Assembly: GCA_963825175.1 (NCBI GenBank)
Contig: CAWGSA010000002.1
Span: 310,001 to 374,000, forward strand
Length of the DNA: 64,000 nucleotides
Origin: DATFTF01 sp963825175
GTDB taxonomy: Bacteria > Acidobacteriota > Thermoanaerobaculia > UBA5066 > Gp7-AA6
Reading direction: 5' to 3'
Every line of letters starts with the position of its first letter. The stretch's first letter is position 1. The translations under genes and the position numbers were made by a program. Positions 17,389-26,522 of the stretch are shown here, in pieces. The notes under the pieces were generated by a model. The model was not told where the DNA came from. It searched no databases and worked only from the letters and a program-made list of their open reading frames with translations.

Positions 17389-18131
17389 GTCTTGCTCGCG
17401 AGAAGGATGAGCCGCGGGGAATCGCAACCCGGCGGGCTGGCGTCGAAATTCCCCCAGACCGCGTCGACGTGAAGTCCGGCTCCTTCCAGCATGGCCGCCA
17501 GCTCCGCGGGAGTGTACGCGCGGACGCTCTCGCGAAACGTCTCGGTGGACCCCCCGCGCCGCACCTCGATCTCCTTCTCCAGCCTGCGGGTGTCCGCGTT
17601 CCACCAGCGCCGGATGCGGTACTGGCGGTCCGAGGCCTTCCGGCGCTCTTCAGGGACCAGGCTCGCCAGCGCATGCTCGAGGCCGAACGTGTCGCACAGA
17701 AAGCGGCCGCCCGGCCGCAGCACGCGCTCGACCTCCGTCAGGACGGAGACGTTGTCGGTCTCCCGCAGGAAGTAGCCGAAGCTGGTGAAGAAGTTGACCA
17801 CCGATCGAAACGTGGCGTCGGCGAACGGGAGGCGCCGCATATCGCCGCGCACCAGGCGCAGGTCGCGGCCGCCGGCGTGGGCGAGCTCGAGCAAGGGAGC
17901 CGAGTAATCGAGTCCCACCGGGCAGACATGCCTCTCCGCGAATCGGATGGAGTGCCGCCCCGAACCGCAGCACAGATCCAGCAGCGGAGAAGGCTCCGGT
18001 CCCAGGCGTTCGAGCGCGAACGCGACCTCGCGCCGCGCCGACGCCACGTCGCGGTGCGGATAGAGCTCCAGGTACTCCTCCCCGAACCATGATTCCCACC
18101 ACGCCACGGCCGGGATTATGGCCCGGGGCAC
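17385..18131 (-). CDS. Class I SAM-dependent methyltransferase
   Basis: 248 aa. The SAM-binding motif I LLDLCCGSGRHSIRFAE, then VGLDYSAPLLELA, LVRGDMRRLPFAD and LRPGGRFLCDTFG follow the standard Rossmann order. The N-terminus (WWESWFGEEYLELYPHRD) is typical of a small-molecule methyltransferase group often found beside bsh genes. It heads the operon and is translationally coupled to bshC (ATGA), suggesting a role tied to bacillithiol or its conjugates; substrate unknown. Confidence 0.88.
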   Translation of the reverse strand: MPRAIIPAVAWWESWFGEEYLELYPHRDVASARREVAFALERLGPEPSPLLDLCCGSGRHSIRFAERHVCPVGLDYSAPLLELAHAGGRDLRLVRGDMRRLPFADATFRSVVNFFTSFGYFLRETDNVSVLTEVERVLRPGGRFLCDTFGLEHALASLVPEERRKASDRQYRIRRWWNADTRRLEKEIEVRRGGSTETFRESVRAYTPAELAAMLEGAGLHVDAVWGNFDASPPGCDSPRLILLASKT

Positions 18132-18213
18132 GGGCCGCAGGCCGCGGTCGCGCTAGAGTCTCATTCCGATGCCCACTGTGCTCGGCTCCAAAATCGAGGC
18201 TCGGGAGGCCCGC

Positions 18214-18837
18214 ATGAACAGAAGGCTGCGCGTTCTGGCGGCGGCCCTGGCCACGGTCCTGGCGGTGGCTTGCGGTGGCATCCTCACCGTGTCCCGCGAC
18301 GGCTACCGCGCTCTGGTGACCTTCGGTCCTCAGAAGAAATACCTGATCGCCGTGCGCGGGGAGAAGAGGCGCGTGGAGGGTGACTTCGACGGCTCGATGC
18401 TGGTCAAGATCCTGCGCCCCGATCTGGGAAAGGTCTGGCAGTTCCGGCCGTCGACGAGAAAGATGCTGGAGGAGAAGTGGGAAGCATCCGACGAGATCGT
18501 GCCCGGGTATCCCCTGGAACCCCACTTCGACCAGCACGCCTACGCCGACCGTTTCCGGGCCCAGGTCAAGCAAATCGGCGACGGCGTGCACGGCGTCCAT
18601 CCGTGCGATCGCTACCTGTTGACCTTGCCTTCCGGCGACGAGGTCGTGGTGTGGGCCGCGCGGGATCTCGAGCGGCTCCCGGTGAAGGTCGAGCACGCCG
18701 CCAAGAAGGACAACGAGCTTGCGCCGTTCACCGTTGTCGAGCTGCTCGACATCCGCGCTGGCGCGGACCCCGATCTCTTCGAAAAGCCAAAGGGCTACGC
18801 CGCCGTTCGTTCCTATCAGGAGCTCGCGAAGCGCTAG
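18214..18837 (+). CDS. Putative lipoprotein of unknown function
   Basis: 207 aa from ATG 18214 (GGGAGG upstream), with a lipoprotein signal ending LAVAC-G. The mature part has SRDGYRALVTFGPQKKYLIAV, RPDLGKVWQFRPSTRKMLEEKW and a C-terminal FEKPKGYAAVRSYQ. I do not recognise the family. It may be an outer-membrane or periplasmic lipoprotein. An ATG 15 codons upstream (18169) is the alternative start. Confidence 0.72.
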   Translation: MNRRLRVLAAALATVLAVACGGILTVSRDGYRALVTFGPQKKYLIAVRGEKRRVEGDFDGSMLVKILRPDLGKVWQFRPSTRKMLEEKWEASDEIVPGYPLEPHFDQHAYADRFRAQVKQIGDGVHGVHPCDRYLLTLPSGDEVVVWAARDLERLPVKVEHAAKKDNELAPFTVVELLDIRAGADPDLFEKPKGYAAVRSYQELAKR

Positions 18838-18845
18838 TGTCCTGT

Positions 18846-18924
18846 AACGGAAGTTCCGTTTCGACCGCGCGACGTAGGGCCGGGCTTGTCGCCGCCCGCG
18901 GGCGACCGCGCGGGTCGCCCCTAC
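18846..18924. repeat. Palindromic intergenic element
   Basis: Two nested palindromes in the gap between a plus gene and a minus gene. AACGGAAGTTCCGTT (18846-18860) is a perfect short dyad. GTAGGG at 18874 to CCCCTAC ending 18924 flank an inner perfect 8-bp stem GGGCGACC/GGTCGCCC with loop GCGCG (18908-18912). It resembles a REP-type element or a bidirectional terminator without a T run. Confidence 0.6.
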
Positions 18925-18972
18925 GGCACGGAAGCGCTCGAGGGATCTTCGCTACGAGACGCTCGAGATTCC

Positions 18973-20052
18973 TCAGGCCGTGGCCCGGCCTGTCTGTGTC
19001 TCGAGCGGACCGAATTCCCGAAAGAGGATGTGGTCGTAGAAATAATGGATCAGCAGGAACGAGAGCACGACCACGTAGTAGGCGCGGTCCTGGGGCATCC
19101 CGAGCCCTCGCCACAGCACGAAGTAGACCCCTCCCGCGAGGAGGGTCGCGGTGATCATGGAGGCGTAGAAGATCCCCGTCCTGGAGGCGCCGGAGATGCG
19201 GCGCACGAAGTCGCTTCCGATCTCGCTGCGCTCGGCCTTGCGCGAGAGAATGAACCAGGTCAGGGCCAGATACTGGAGCGAGTGCCACGTGTTGAAGCCC
19301 TGAAACGCGATGTCCAGGTTGTCGAAGATCGGCACCACGAACGCGAGCGCCACCGTCGCCGCCATGAACAGCAGCCGCGGCCAGCTGGCCTCCCCGCGGC
19401 GGATCTCGCCGGCGGCCCGCGCGACATAGAGCAGGAAGAAGATGGCGAAGCCGACGGTGAACGCGCGCGCGACCCACAGGTGCTTCAAGAACTCGGGAAA
19501 CAGGAGCGTGGAAGTCCCCAGTGAGAACTTTCCCTCCACGAACTTGTACATCGCCACGCAGTAGAGCGAGCCCAGGATCACCGCGCCGTCGAGCCAGCGG
19601 TCGATGGCGCGGATCGGGCCGGCGGCCCTGCGGCGGTAGGTCTCGGAGATGTACTGCGCCTGATGCGTGACGTGCACCGAGGCCCAGAAGAAAAAGGCGG
19701 TCAGCAGCAGGACGAACGAGTACAGCGAGCCCACGACGACCAGCGCCGGTATGACGACCAGGGGTGCGTACGCCAGCACGCCGAAGCGCTCTCGGAAGCG
19801 CGGCTCCAGGGCCGTGCGCAGGTACGTCGAGTACATGTGGGGGCCGCCCACGGTGAGCGTCACCGCGAGACCCACGATGAGGCTCGACGTCGACTGGGAG
19901 ACGCCCAGCTGCTTGAGCACTCCGTACGAAAGGTACGGAAGAAAGACGAGCACGCCGGACAAGGTCAGGAAGACGAGATCAAAGCGCCTGGTGTGAATCC
20001 ATGGCCCGCTCGAGACGTGGGGAGCTGGGCCGGTGCGAGCGATCGATGACAT
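18973..20052 (-). CDS. Polytopic membrane protein of unknown function
   Basis: 359 aa with about nine to ten hydrophobic helices. Histidines sit in or near helices: GGPHMYSTYLR, WASVHVTHQAQYISETY, FNTWHSLQYLALTWF and LLIHYFYDHILF. Such a pattern could bind a metal or haem, but no named family is recognised. It is not obviously in an operon. Confidence 0.75.
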   Translation of the reverse strand: MSSIARTGPAPHVSSGPWIHTRRFDLVFLTLSGVLVFLPYLSYGVLKQLGVSQSTSSLIVGLAVTLTVGGPHMYSTYLRTALEPRFRERFGVLAYAPLVVIPALVVVGSLYSFVLLLTAFFFWASVHVTHQAQYISETYRRRAAGPIRAIDRWLDGAVILGSLYCVAMYKFVEGKFSLGTSTLLFPEFLKHLWVARAFTVGFAIFFLLYVARAAGEIRRGEASWPRLLFMAATVALAFVVPIFDNLDIAFQGFNTWHSLQYLALTWFILSRKAERSEIGSDFVRRISGASRTGIFYASMITATLLAGGVYFVLWRGLGMPQDRAYYVVVLSFLLIHYFYDHILFREFGPLETQTGRATA

Positions 20053-20082
20053 AGCCCTCCCAATCTCTCTGGCCGGCGGATT

Positions 20083-20672
20083 CTATCCTGCCGGGGCCGC
20101 TGGTTTCATGCGGGCACCCGGCTCGAAATAGAACTTGACGCCGGCCAGCGCCTCGAAAAAGTTCCCTTCCAGGCCCTGCGCGCTCTCCGCGAGGTGATAG
20201 CGCAGGGCGCCCTCCACGGCCCAGTTCCGAGCGACGAAGACGTCGAGGCCCCCGCCGCCGAAGCCTCCGAACTTCGTCGATGCGGACCGCGCCGGGAAAT
20301 CTGGCGATAGAGGCCGAGGCCCCCCTGGACGAAGGGGTGGAACGTTCCCATCTCCCAGTTGTACGTCGCGGCGGCGTCGAAGTAAACCTCGTTTGCGTGC
20401 GAGCCCAGGCTGGTGCTCGTCCTCCACCCGCCCGCGGTGACGCCCACGGAAAGCGCCCGGCTCAAGAAATAGTCGATGCCGCCCGAGAGGCCGAGACCCG
20501 AGTCGAATGCTCCCTCCGAGGGAGACGCGAACCCGCCGGTGCCCCACGCGGAAAGGCCTCCCGCTCTCGGCGTGTGCGCCGTCTGCGCCGTCTGCGCGCC
20601 GGCCGCGGCGGGGCCCGCGAGGAAAAGGAGAATCAGGAGATAGCGAGTTCCTGAAGGCCGGATAAAGGTCAT
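20083..20672 (-). pseudogene. Outer-membrane beta-barrel protein, frameshifted
   Basis: Small OmpA/OmpW-like barrel of about 195 aa. The first half runs from ATG 20672 with signal peptide (LLILLFLAGPAAAGAQ) through strands such as GGIDYFLSRALSVGVTAGGW and FDAAATYNWEMGTFHPFVQGGLGLY. The second half is in another frame (STKFGGFGGGGLDVFVARN, ALAGVKFYFEPGARM). The break lies near 20283-20305; total length modulo 3 fits a one-base deletion. It is either an assembly error or a recent mutation. Confidence 0.75.
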
Positions 20673-20735
20673 TCTCTCTCCCCGAGGGGTTTGGATTCAA
20701 TTCCCGTGCCGCCGGCGGCGCTAGAATCTCCGGGA

Positions 20736-21734
20736 ATGCTCCGCTTCGGCGCCGTCCCCGTCGATCCCCCTTTGGTCCTGGCCCCGATGGCCGGGATCAC
20801 CGATCACGTCTACCGGCTGATGCTTCGACGCATTGGAGGCGTCGGTCTGGTGACCATGGAGTTCATCTCTTCCGAGGCAATCTCGCGCGGGATCGCGCGC
20901 CAGTTGCGCAAGATGGTGTTCTCGGAAGAGGAGCGGCCGCTTTCGATCCAGATCTACGGGTCGGATCCCGAGCGGATGGCCGCCGCCGCCGACATCGTCG
21001 AGGAGCTCGCTCCGGACGTGTGCGACGTCAACATGGGCTGTCCGGCCAACAAGGTGCTCAAGGGGTGCGCCGGGGCCGCGTTGATGGGAGATCCGGACCT
21101 GGCCCGTGCGATCGTGCGGACCGTCCGGAGCCGGCTGTCGATTCCGTTGACCGTCAAGTTCCGCCTCGGCCTGGACGACGGCCGGCGCAACTTTCTCGAG
21201 ATCGGCCGCATCTGCGAAGGGGAAGGCGCCGCGGCGGTGGCCATGCACGGACGCACCGCGCGCCAGATGTATACCGGGCGGGCCGACTGGAGAGAGATCG
21301 GAGAGTTGAAGCGCGCGCTGGCGATCCCGGTGATCGGAAACGGCGACATCGAGGCCGCGGAGGACGCGCTGGCCATGCTGGCGCAAACCGGCTGCGACGG
21401 CGTCATGGTTGGACGCGCGACCATGAGGAATCCGTGGATCTTCCGCCAGATCGCCGATCGGCTGGCCGGCCGCGCCGCGCGCGAGGCGACCCTGTCGGAA
21501 CGGCGCGAACTGATGCTCGCGCACTTGCGCGCCATCGAGGCCGCGGCCCACGACGACCGCGAGATGCTGCACAAGCTGCGGACCATGACCGGCTGGTACA
21601 CCCGGGGCCTTCCCAACGGCCGGGCGCTGCGGGTCCGGATCTCGGAGCTCGCCGACGGCGCGCAGTTCCGCGAGGCCGTCGAGGAGTTCTTCCAGACGCA
21701 GTTGGCCGAGGAGCCGGCGGTGGCCACGGCTTGA
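20736..21734 (+). CDS. dusB: tRNA-dihydrouridine synthase (DusB type)
   Basis: FMN/NADPH enzyme reducing uridines in the tRNA D-loop. 332 aa from ATG 20736. APMAGITDHVYR (FMN site), DVNMGCPANKVLKGCAGAALM (catalytic Cys in KGCAGA), AVAMHGRTARQMYTG and VIGNGDIEAAEDA match the nifR3/DusB family. The stop codon is the first part of a heptamer array. Confidence 0.95.
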   Translation: MLRFGAVPVDPPLVLAPMAGITDHVYRLMLRRIGGVGLVTMEFISSEAISRGIARQLRKMVFSEEERPLSIQIYGSDPERMAAAADIVEELAPDVCDVNMGCPANKVLKGCAGAALMGDPDLARAIVRTVRSRLSIPLTVKFRLGLDDGRRNFLEIGRICEGEGAAAVAMHGRTARQMYTGRADWREIGELKRALAIPVIGNGDIEAAEDALAMLAQTGCDGVMVGRATMRNPWIFRQIADRLAGRAAREATLSERRELMLAHLRAIEAAAHDDREMLHKLRTMTGWYTRGLPNGRALRVRISELADGAQFREAVEEFFQTQLAEEPAVATA

Positions 21735-21846
21735 CTGAGGACTGAGGACTGAGGACTGAGGACTGAGGACTGGAGGCTGCTATCGAGGCGCGTTTAGACG
21801 CAGGCCCAATGAGTCCGCAGTCCGCAGGGCCAGGTCCTCAGTCGGG
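21732..21846. repeat. Inverted heptamer arms after dusB
   Basis: Five perfect GACTGAG units and a partial sixth (21733-21773) begin within the dusB stop codon. After a loop of about 38 nt, a degenerate inverted arm (CAGTCCGCAG, GGTCCTCAGTC) occupies 21812-21846. Every unit carries TGA. Confidence 0.9.
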
Positions 21847-21894
21847 GTCAAGCCGGGAATGCCCTCCCCCCTGAAATCGGTTGCCATCTTCCGC

Positions 21895-23781
21895 ATGAAC
21901 CGCCCACAGACGATTTTCCTGGCCGCGCTCCTGGCCTGCCCCGCGGCCGCACAGGCCCCGAAGGCCGGCCCGAAGCAGCAGACCGACCTCAAGACCAAGG
22001 TCGGCACATTCAAGCTGGAAGTCACTCCGGAGTACCTGGGCATGGCGGGCAAGAAGACCGTCGTGCGACTGCGGCTCTCCTCGTCCGAGCTTTCCAAGGC
22101 GGCCGCCTCGCGGGGCGTGAAGTTCGTGAGCGGCGAGCTGCGCGGCGCGTTTTCCAGCGCCGGCCAGATCGTGGATTCCTTTCGCTACCCCGTCAGCGGA
22201 GACGTCGAGGGCGGGAAGGCTTTCGCCTACTCGTTCCTGCGCGCCGTGCCGCCGGGCACCTATCACGTGGCCCTCGCGTTCAACGATCCCGGAGGACGGC
22301 AGGTCGGGGAAGGATCGGTCGACCTCTTCGTTCCTGAGATCGGAAACGCTTTTCGCCCGGAGATGGCCCCGGCCGAGGCCGGGACCCTTCCCGAGGCCGA
22401 GGCGATCGTGCTGGCCGACGAGGCCAGGCCGGCCGCGCCGGCCGCAGAAGAGCCGAGGTTGAGGATCCTCGCTCCGGACAAGGAGACGCCGGTCGGGCTG
22501 CTGCGCCTGACCGCGGACGCCTCCCCGCCCATCACACGGGTCGAGTTCTATCTGGACGACAAGCTTCTGGTGGCGCGAAACCGGCCGCCCTACAGCGTGG
22601 AGATCGACCTGGGCAATGTCCCGCGGCGGCAGACCCTGCGGGCGGTCGGCTACGACGACGGGGGCAGCGTGATCGACGAGGACGCCTACGCCATCAACGA
22701 GGGCAGCGCTCGCGTGGCCGTGCGCGTGCTGCCGCAGCCCGAGCCCGCAGCGGGAAAGGTCCGCATCAAGGTGGCGGTGCAGTCGATCAACGGGGGATCC
22801 GCCAAGAAGGTCGAGCTCTTCCTGGACGAGAAGAAGATCGGATCGTGGACCGCCGGCCCCTACGAGGCGACGGTCCCGTTCGCGGACTTCGCGCGCGCGA
22901 GCTACGTGCGCGCCATCGCGCTGGCCGAGGACGGCCGCGAGGCCAACGACATCCGGATGTTGAAGGGCCCGCAGACCACGGTCGAGAGCGTGCGCGTCGA
23001 CGTGGTCCAGCTTCACGTCTCCGCCGTCGACAAGGCCGGCCACTTCGTCAAGGGGCTGGCCAAGGAAGACTTCCGTGTCTCGGAGGACGGACGGCCGCAG
23101 CCGATCTCCGGGTTCGAGGTGGCCGAGAACCTGCCTCTGAACATCGGTCTGGTCATCGACAGCTCGGGCTCGATGGAGAAGGGGATGCCCTTCGTGCGCG
23201 ACGCCTGCGGGGAGCTCTTCCGGTCGCTGATGCGGGAGAAGGACCGCGGCTTCGTCGTCGAGTTCCGCGACCAGCCCAAGTTCCTCCAGGAGCTGACCTC
23301 CGACAGCATGTCGCTGCAGCGCGCCTCGCGGGATCTTCGCGCCGGAGGCGCCACGGCGCTCTATGACGCGGTGGTGCTCGGCCTCTATCAGTTCCGCACG
23401 CTGACCGGCCGCAAGGCCCTGGTGGTCGTGACCGACGGCGACGACAACCGTTCGCACGTCGAGTTCGACACGCTTCTGCGCTACGCGCGCTCGGCCGGAG
23501 CCCCGATCTACTTCATCGCCGTCAACATTCCGCTGACCGACTTCAAGTCGCGCAAGGTCATCAAGGAAATCGCCCAGGAGTCCGGCGGCGACGTCTTCGC
23601 GATCGGCAACGCGGCGAAGATGCCCGAGGTGACGCGGCGGATCGAGGAAGAGCTGCGCTCCCAGTACATCGTCGCCTACAAGACCGACTCGGCAAAGCCC
23701 CCCGGGGAATACCGAGCGGTGAGCGTGTCGATCGACAAACCCGGAGTCACGGCGCGGACGGTGAGGGGGTATATACCTTAG
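21895..23781 (+). CDS. Secreted VWFA-domain protein (acidobacterial type)
   Basis: 628 aa with signal peptide MNRPQTIFLAALLACPAAAQA. The N-terminal ~380 residues hold beta-sandwich segments, including two bacterial Ig-like stretches (ITRVEFYLDDKLLVARNRPP; AKKVELFLDEKKIGSW). The C-terminal VWA domain has the MIDAS motif DSSGSMEKG and later VVVTDGDDNRSH, followed by YIVAYKTDS. The block VVQLHVSAVDKAGHFVKGL-KEDF before the VWA is characteristic of the VWFA-related family expanded in Acidobacteriota. Probable extracellular or periplasmic ligand-binding role. ATG 21859 is a possible earlier start. Confidence 0.9.
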   Translation: MNRPQTIFLAALLACPAAAQAPKAGPKQQTDLKTKVGTFKLEVTPEYLGMAGKKTVVRLRLSSSELSKAAASRGVKFVSGELRGAFSSAGQIVDSFRYPVSGDVEGGKAFAYSFLRAVPPGTYHVALAFNDPGGRQVGEGSVDLFVPEIGNAFRPEMAPAEAGTLPEAEAIVLADEARPAAPAAEEPRLRILAPDKETPVGLLRLTADASPPITRVEFYLDDKLLVARNRPPYSVEIDLGNVPRRQTLRAVGYDDGGSVIDEDAYAINEGSARVAVRVLPQPEPAAGKVRIKVAVQSINGGSAKKVELFLDEKKIGSWTAGPYEATVPFADFARASYVRAIALAEDGREANDIRMLKGPQTTVESVRVDVVQLHVSAVDKAGHFVKGLAKEDFRVSEDGRPQPISGFEVAENLPLNIGLVIDSSGSMEKGMPFVRDACGELFRSLMREKDRGFVVEFRDQPKFLQELTSDSMSLQRASRDLRAGGATALYDAVVLGLYQFRTLTGRKALVVVTDGDDNRSHVEFDTLLRYARSAGAPIYFIAVNIPLTDFKSRKVIKEIAQESGGDVFAIGNAAKMPEVTRRIEEELRSQYIVAYKTDSAKPPGEYRAVSVSIDKPGVTARTVRGYIP

Positions 23782-23885
23782 ACAGTGCGACGTGCCGTAG
23801 ACAGTGCGACGTGCGAAGTGCGAAGTTCTAAGTTGGGTCGTCGACTGTTTCGCGCAACGTAGAACGTCGAACGTAGAACATCGCG
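23779..23885. repeat. Inverted arrays between convergent genes
   Basis: Starts with the TAG stop of the VWFA gene, which is part of a 19-nt duplicated block (AGACAGTGCGACGTGC twice). It passes into 7-nt units GCGAAGT/TCTAAGT and, after an 18-nt loop, an inverted arm of AACGTAG/AACGTCG units (23853-23885). It ends 5 nt before the stop of the minus-strand glycosyltransferase. Confidence 0.85.
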
Positions 23886-23890
23886 CTCTT

Positions 23891-25507
23891 TCAGTAGTTC
23901 GCCACCAGCGAATACTTCCTTCCGGTCCACACCACCCGACTTCCTTCAAAGTCCTTCAAGTCGCGCGGCCTCACGACGGCGACGATCTTCTTCCCGCTTC
24001 TCCACGCGCTCCAGAATCGGTCGCGGGACCAGAACAGGGCTTCCCGCACGCCTGGGCGCCGTTCGAACTGAGGTTCGAGCTCGCCCACGTAGTCGACGAG
24101 AGGAATCGGGTGCCTCAGCTCCCAGGGCAGGCCCTGCACGTAGGCCTGGTATCCGACGACCGCGGCGCCGGCGCCGAGGGCGGCGTCCCGGGCCACAATC
24201 TCCATATTGTGGAGCTCCGTGGCCTGCGGCACCCGCGGCCAGGCCAGAGCGGCGCCGGCGAAGAAACCGAACCACCCGACCGCGAGCGCGGCCAGGCCGG
24301 CGGGCCAGCCGCGACGGGCCGCCCCGGGCGCCGCCCAGGTCCCGGCGAGAAGGATGGCAAATCCCGCGACCGCGATCCCCGAAAGCCCGTACGCGATCAC
24401 CGCCCGCCGCAGCGCGGGAACGAGAAGGACGCCCGCCGGAAGCAGCGTCGCCAGGAGCGCCGACAGACGCCAGACTCCGAGCCTCGGGCCGGCGCGGGCC
24501 GCGCCTCGCGCGGCGAGCGCGGCGGCCGCCGGGATCCCCGGAAGAAGATAGGGCGGCAGTTTGCTCGAGGAGACCGAGAAGAAGAGGAAGACGACGGAGA
24601 ACCACAGAACCTCGAAGAATGCGTCGGCCCCTTCGTTGAGCCAGAAGGCCGGGCGCTTGCCGCCGAGTCCCGAAAAGAAGAACGCCAATCCCGGCAGGAA
24701 CCCGGCCAGAAAGATCTCCGCGAAGTAGTAGATCGGTCCGGGGCGGTGGGCTTCGTGTGTGGCGAACCGCTGGAAATGCTCGTGGATGAAGAAGAACTGG
24801 AAATAGCCCGGGTTGCGCTGCTCGACCATGAGGAACCAGGGAAGGGTGACCGCGAGGAACACGATGGGGGCCGGCGCGAGCAGGAGAGCGGTCAGGAGAC
24901 GGGCTCGCCGCGTGGCCAGGCACCACAAGAGCAGGATTCCTCCGGGCAGAACGACCGCGATGGGCCCCTTGGTGAGAAACCCGAGCGCGGCGGCGAGACC
25001 CGCCAGCGCCGACCACAGCGCGGCCGGCCGCGCCGCTTCCCGCCGCCGCAGGGCCTGACCGGCGGCGAACAGCGTGGCGGTGAAGAAGAAGGCGAGCAAG
25101 CCGTCGGTGATGTTCAACCGCGACATCACGAAGCCGATCGGCGAGGCCAGATACAGAACCGCGGCGGCCAGGCCGAGCTCGAGACTTCCCGCCGAGGCCA
25201 CTCCGGCGATGAGCACCGCGACCGTGCCCGCCCCCGCCAGCCGGACCGGCAAGCGGGCGGCCCACGGAGTCTGCCCGAAGATCGCGAACGAGGCCGCATT
25301 GCACCAGTAGAGCAGCGGCGGTTTCTCGAGGTAGGGAACGCCGTTCAACCGCGGCGTGAGGAAGTCTCCCGTGGCGAGCATCTCGCGCGGAATCTCGGCG
25401 TAGCGCGCCTCGTCCGGCTCGCCCAGCCAGGAGCCGGCAGGCTCCGTCCACACCGCGACGAAGAGCAACAGCAGGGCGCCCGAGAGAAGCCAGCGGTCGC
25501 GGGACAT
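23891..25507 (-). CDS. PMT/ArnT-like membrane glycosyltransferase
   Basis: 538 aa from ATG 25507, about twelve transmembrane helices. The first periplasmic loop GEPDEARYAEIPREMLATGDFLTPRLNG carries the acidic motif of GT39/GT83 enzymes that use polyprenyl-phosphate sugars, and YLEKPPLLYW matches the ArnT subgroup. SRLNITDGLLAFFFTATL and FFSVSSSKLPPYLLPGIPAA are also typical. Donor and acceptor (lipid A or protein) cannot be told. The region upstream of 25507 is shared with the divergent fabL-like gene. Confidence 0.9.
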   Translation of the reverse strand: MSRDRWLLSGALLLLFVAVWTEPAGSWLGEPDEARYAEIPREMLATGDFLTPRLNGVPYLEKPPLLYWCNAASFAIFGQTPWAARLPVRLAGAGTVAVLIAGVASAGSLELGLAAAVLYLASPIGFVMSRLNITDGLLAFFFTATLFAAGQALRRREAARPAALWSALAGLAAALGFLTKGPIAVVLPGGILLLWCLATRRARLLTALLLAPAPIVFLAVTLPWFLMVEQRNPGYFQFFFIHEHFQRFATHEAHRPGPIYYFAEIFLAGFLPGLAFFFSGLGGKRPAFWLNEGADAFFEVLWFSVVFLFFSVSSSKLPPYLLPGIPAAAALAARGAARAGPRLGVWRLSALLATLLPAGVLLVPALRRAVIAYGLSGIAVAGFAILLAGTWAAPGAARRGWPAGLAALAVGWFGFFAGAALAWPRVPQATELHNMEIVARDAALGAGAAVVGYQAYVQGLPWELRHPIPLVDYVGELEPQFERRPGVREALFWSRDRFWSAWRSGKKIVAVVRPRDLKDFEGSRVVWTGRKYSLVANY

Positions 25508-25573
25508 TTCGAGCAGTCTAAATGCAAACGCGGGAACGCCTGGCTGCGTCAACGCCGGGATCCCCTGGATCGC

Positions 25574-25650
25574 CGTGAGGTGAAGTGTGAAGTGAGAAGT
25601 GGAGAATGCCGGGGCCCTGACTTCCAACTTCGTCCTTCGCACTTTACTTT
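25574..25650. repeat. Inverted heptamer arms in a divergent region
   Basis: Arm 1 has GAAGTGT/GAAGTGA/GAAGTGG units (25574-25604). Arm 2 is inverted (CTTCCAACTTCG...CTTCGCACTTTAC, 25621-25650). This is the one array between two gene starts (25507 minus, 25707 plus) rather than after a stop codon. Confidence 0.82.
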
Positions 25651-25706
25651 CCGGCGATCTCGCTGCGTTCACGGCGATTCCGGCGTTGCTGTAAGATCCG
25701 CCCGCT

Positions 25707-26519
25707 TTGGCGACCATCACGACGTCGCAATGGGCCGTGGTCCTCGGCGCCTCGTCGGGATTCGGCGAGGCGTGCGCGGTCGGCCTGGCGCGGGCCGGCT
25801 GGAATGTCTTCGGCATCCATCTGGACCGCAAGGCGACCCAGTCCAATGTGGACCGGATCGTCGCCGAGATCGCCGCCGCCGGCCGCAAGGCAGAGTTCTT
25901 CAATGTCAACGCCGCCGACGACGCCCGCCGCGCGGAAGTGGTGGCCGCGGTCAAGGAGCGCTGCGGAGCCGAGCCCGCGCCGGCCCGGGTCTCCGTGCTG
26001 CTCCATTCGCTCGCCTTCGGCACGTTGAAACCGTTCCTCGGCGCCACGCGCGACGAGTCGATCACCAGGGCGCAGGTCGAGATGACGCTCGACGTGATGG
26101 CCCACTCCTTGTTGTACTGGACGCAGGACCTCTTTTTCGAAGAGCTCCTGGCCCCCGGGGCCCGCATCTTCGCCATGACGTCCGCCGGCGATCACATCGT
26201 GTGGCCCGCCTATGGAGCCGTCTCCGCGGCCAAGTCTGCGCTGGAGGCGCACGTCCGGCAGCTGGCCGTGGAGCTCGCGCCGCATCGGATCGCGGTCAAC
26301 GCGCTGCGCGCCGGTATCACCGACACTCCGGCCCTGCGCAAGATCCCGGGCAACGAGGCGATGATCGAGCGCATGGGCCGCATGCATCCGGCCGGGCGCC
26401 TGACCAGCCCCGCCGACGTCGCCGGCGCGCTCGTCGCGTTGTGCGCGCAAGGAGCGGGTTGGATCTCCGGCAACGTGATCGGCGTCGACGGCGCCGAGGA
26501 CGTGGCGGGAGGAAGGTAA
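25707..26519 (+). CDS. Enoyl-ACP reductase-like SDR (FabL/FabI type)
   Basis: 270 aa from TTG 25707. Rossmann SDR with VLGASSGFGEACAVGLA. The active-site pair is YGAVSAAK, a Tyr-x6-Lys spacing as in FabI/FabL enoyl reductases rather than the Tyr-x3-Lys of ordinary SDRs. LLHSLAFGTLKPF matches the substrate-loop region of FabL, and ISGNVIGVDGAE closes the domain. It would reduce trans-2-enoyl-ACP in fatty acid elongation. The M16 peptidase gene starts 3 nt after its stop. Confidence 0.88.
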   Translation: MATITTSQWAVVLGASSGFGEACAVGLARAGWNVFGIHLDRKATQSNVDRIVAEIAAAGRKAEFFNVNAADDARRAEVVAAVKERCGAEPAPARVSVLLHSLAFGTLKPFLGATRDESITRAQVEMTLDVMAHSLLYWTQDLFFEELLAPGARIFAMTSAGDHIVWPAYGAVSAAKSALEAHVRQLAVELAPHRIAVNALRAGITDTPALRKIPGNEAMIERMGRMHPAGRLTSPADVAGALVALCAQGAGWISGNVIGVDGAEDVAGGR

Positions 26520-26522
26520 GAC

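Noticed and set aside
18846..18860. Insertion-sequence end
   Set aside because: A short dyad is present but there is no transposase and no second terminal repeat in the gap.
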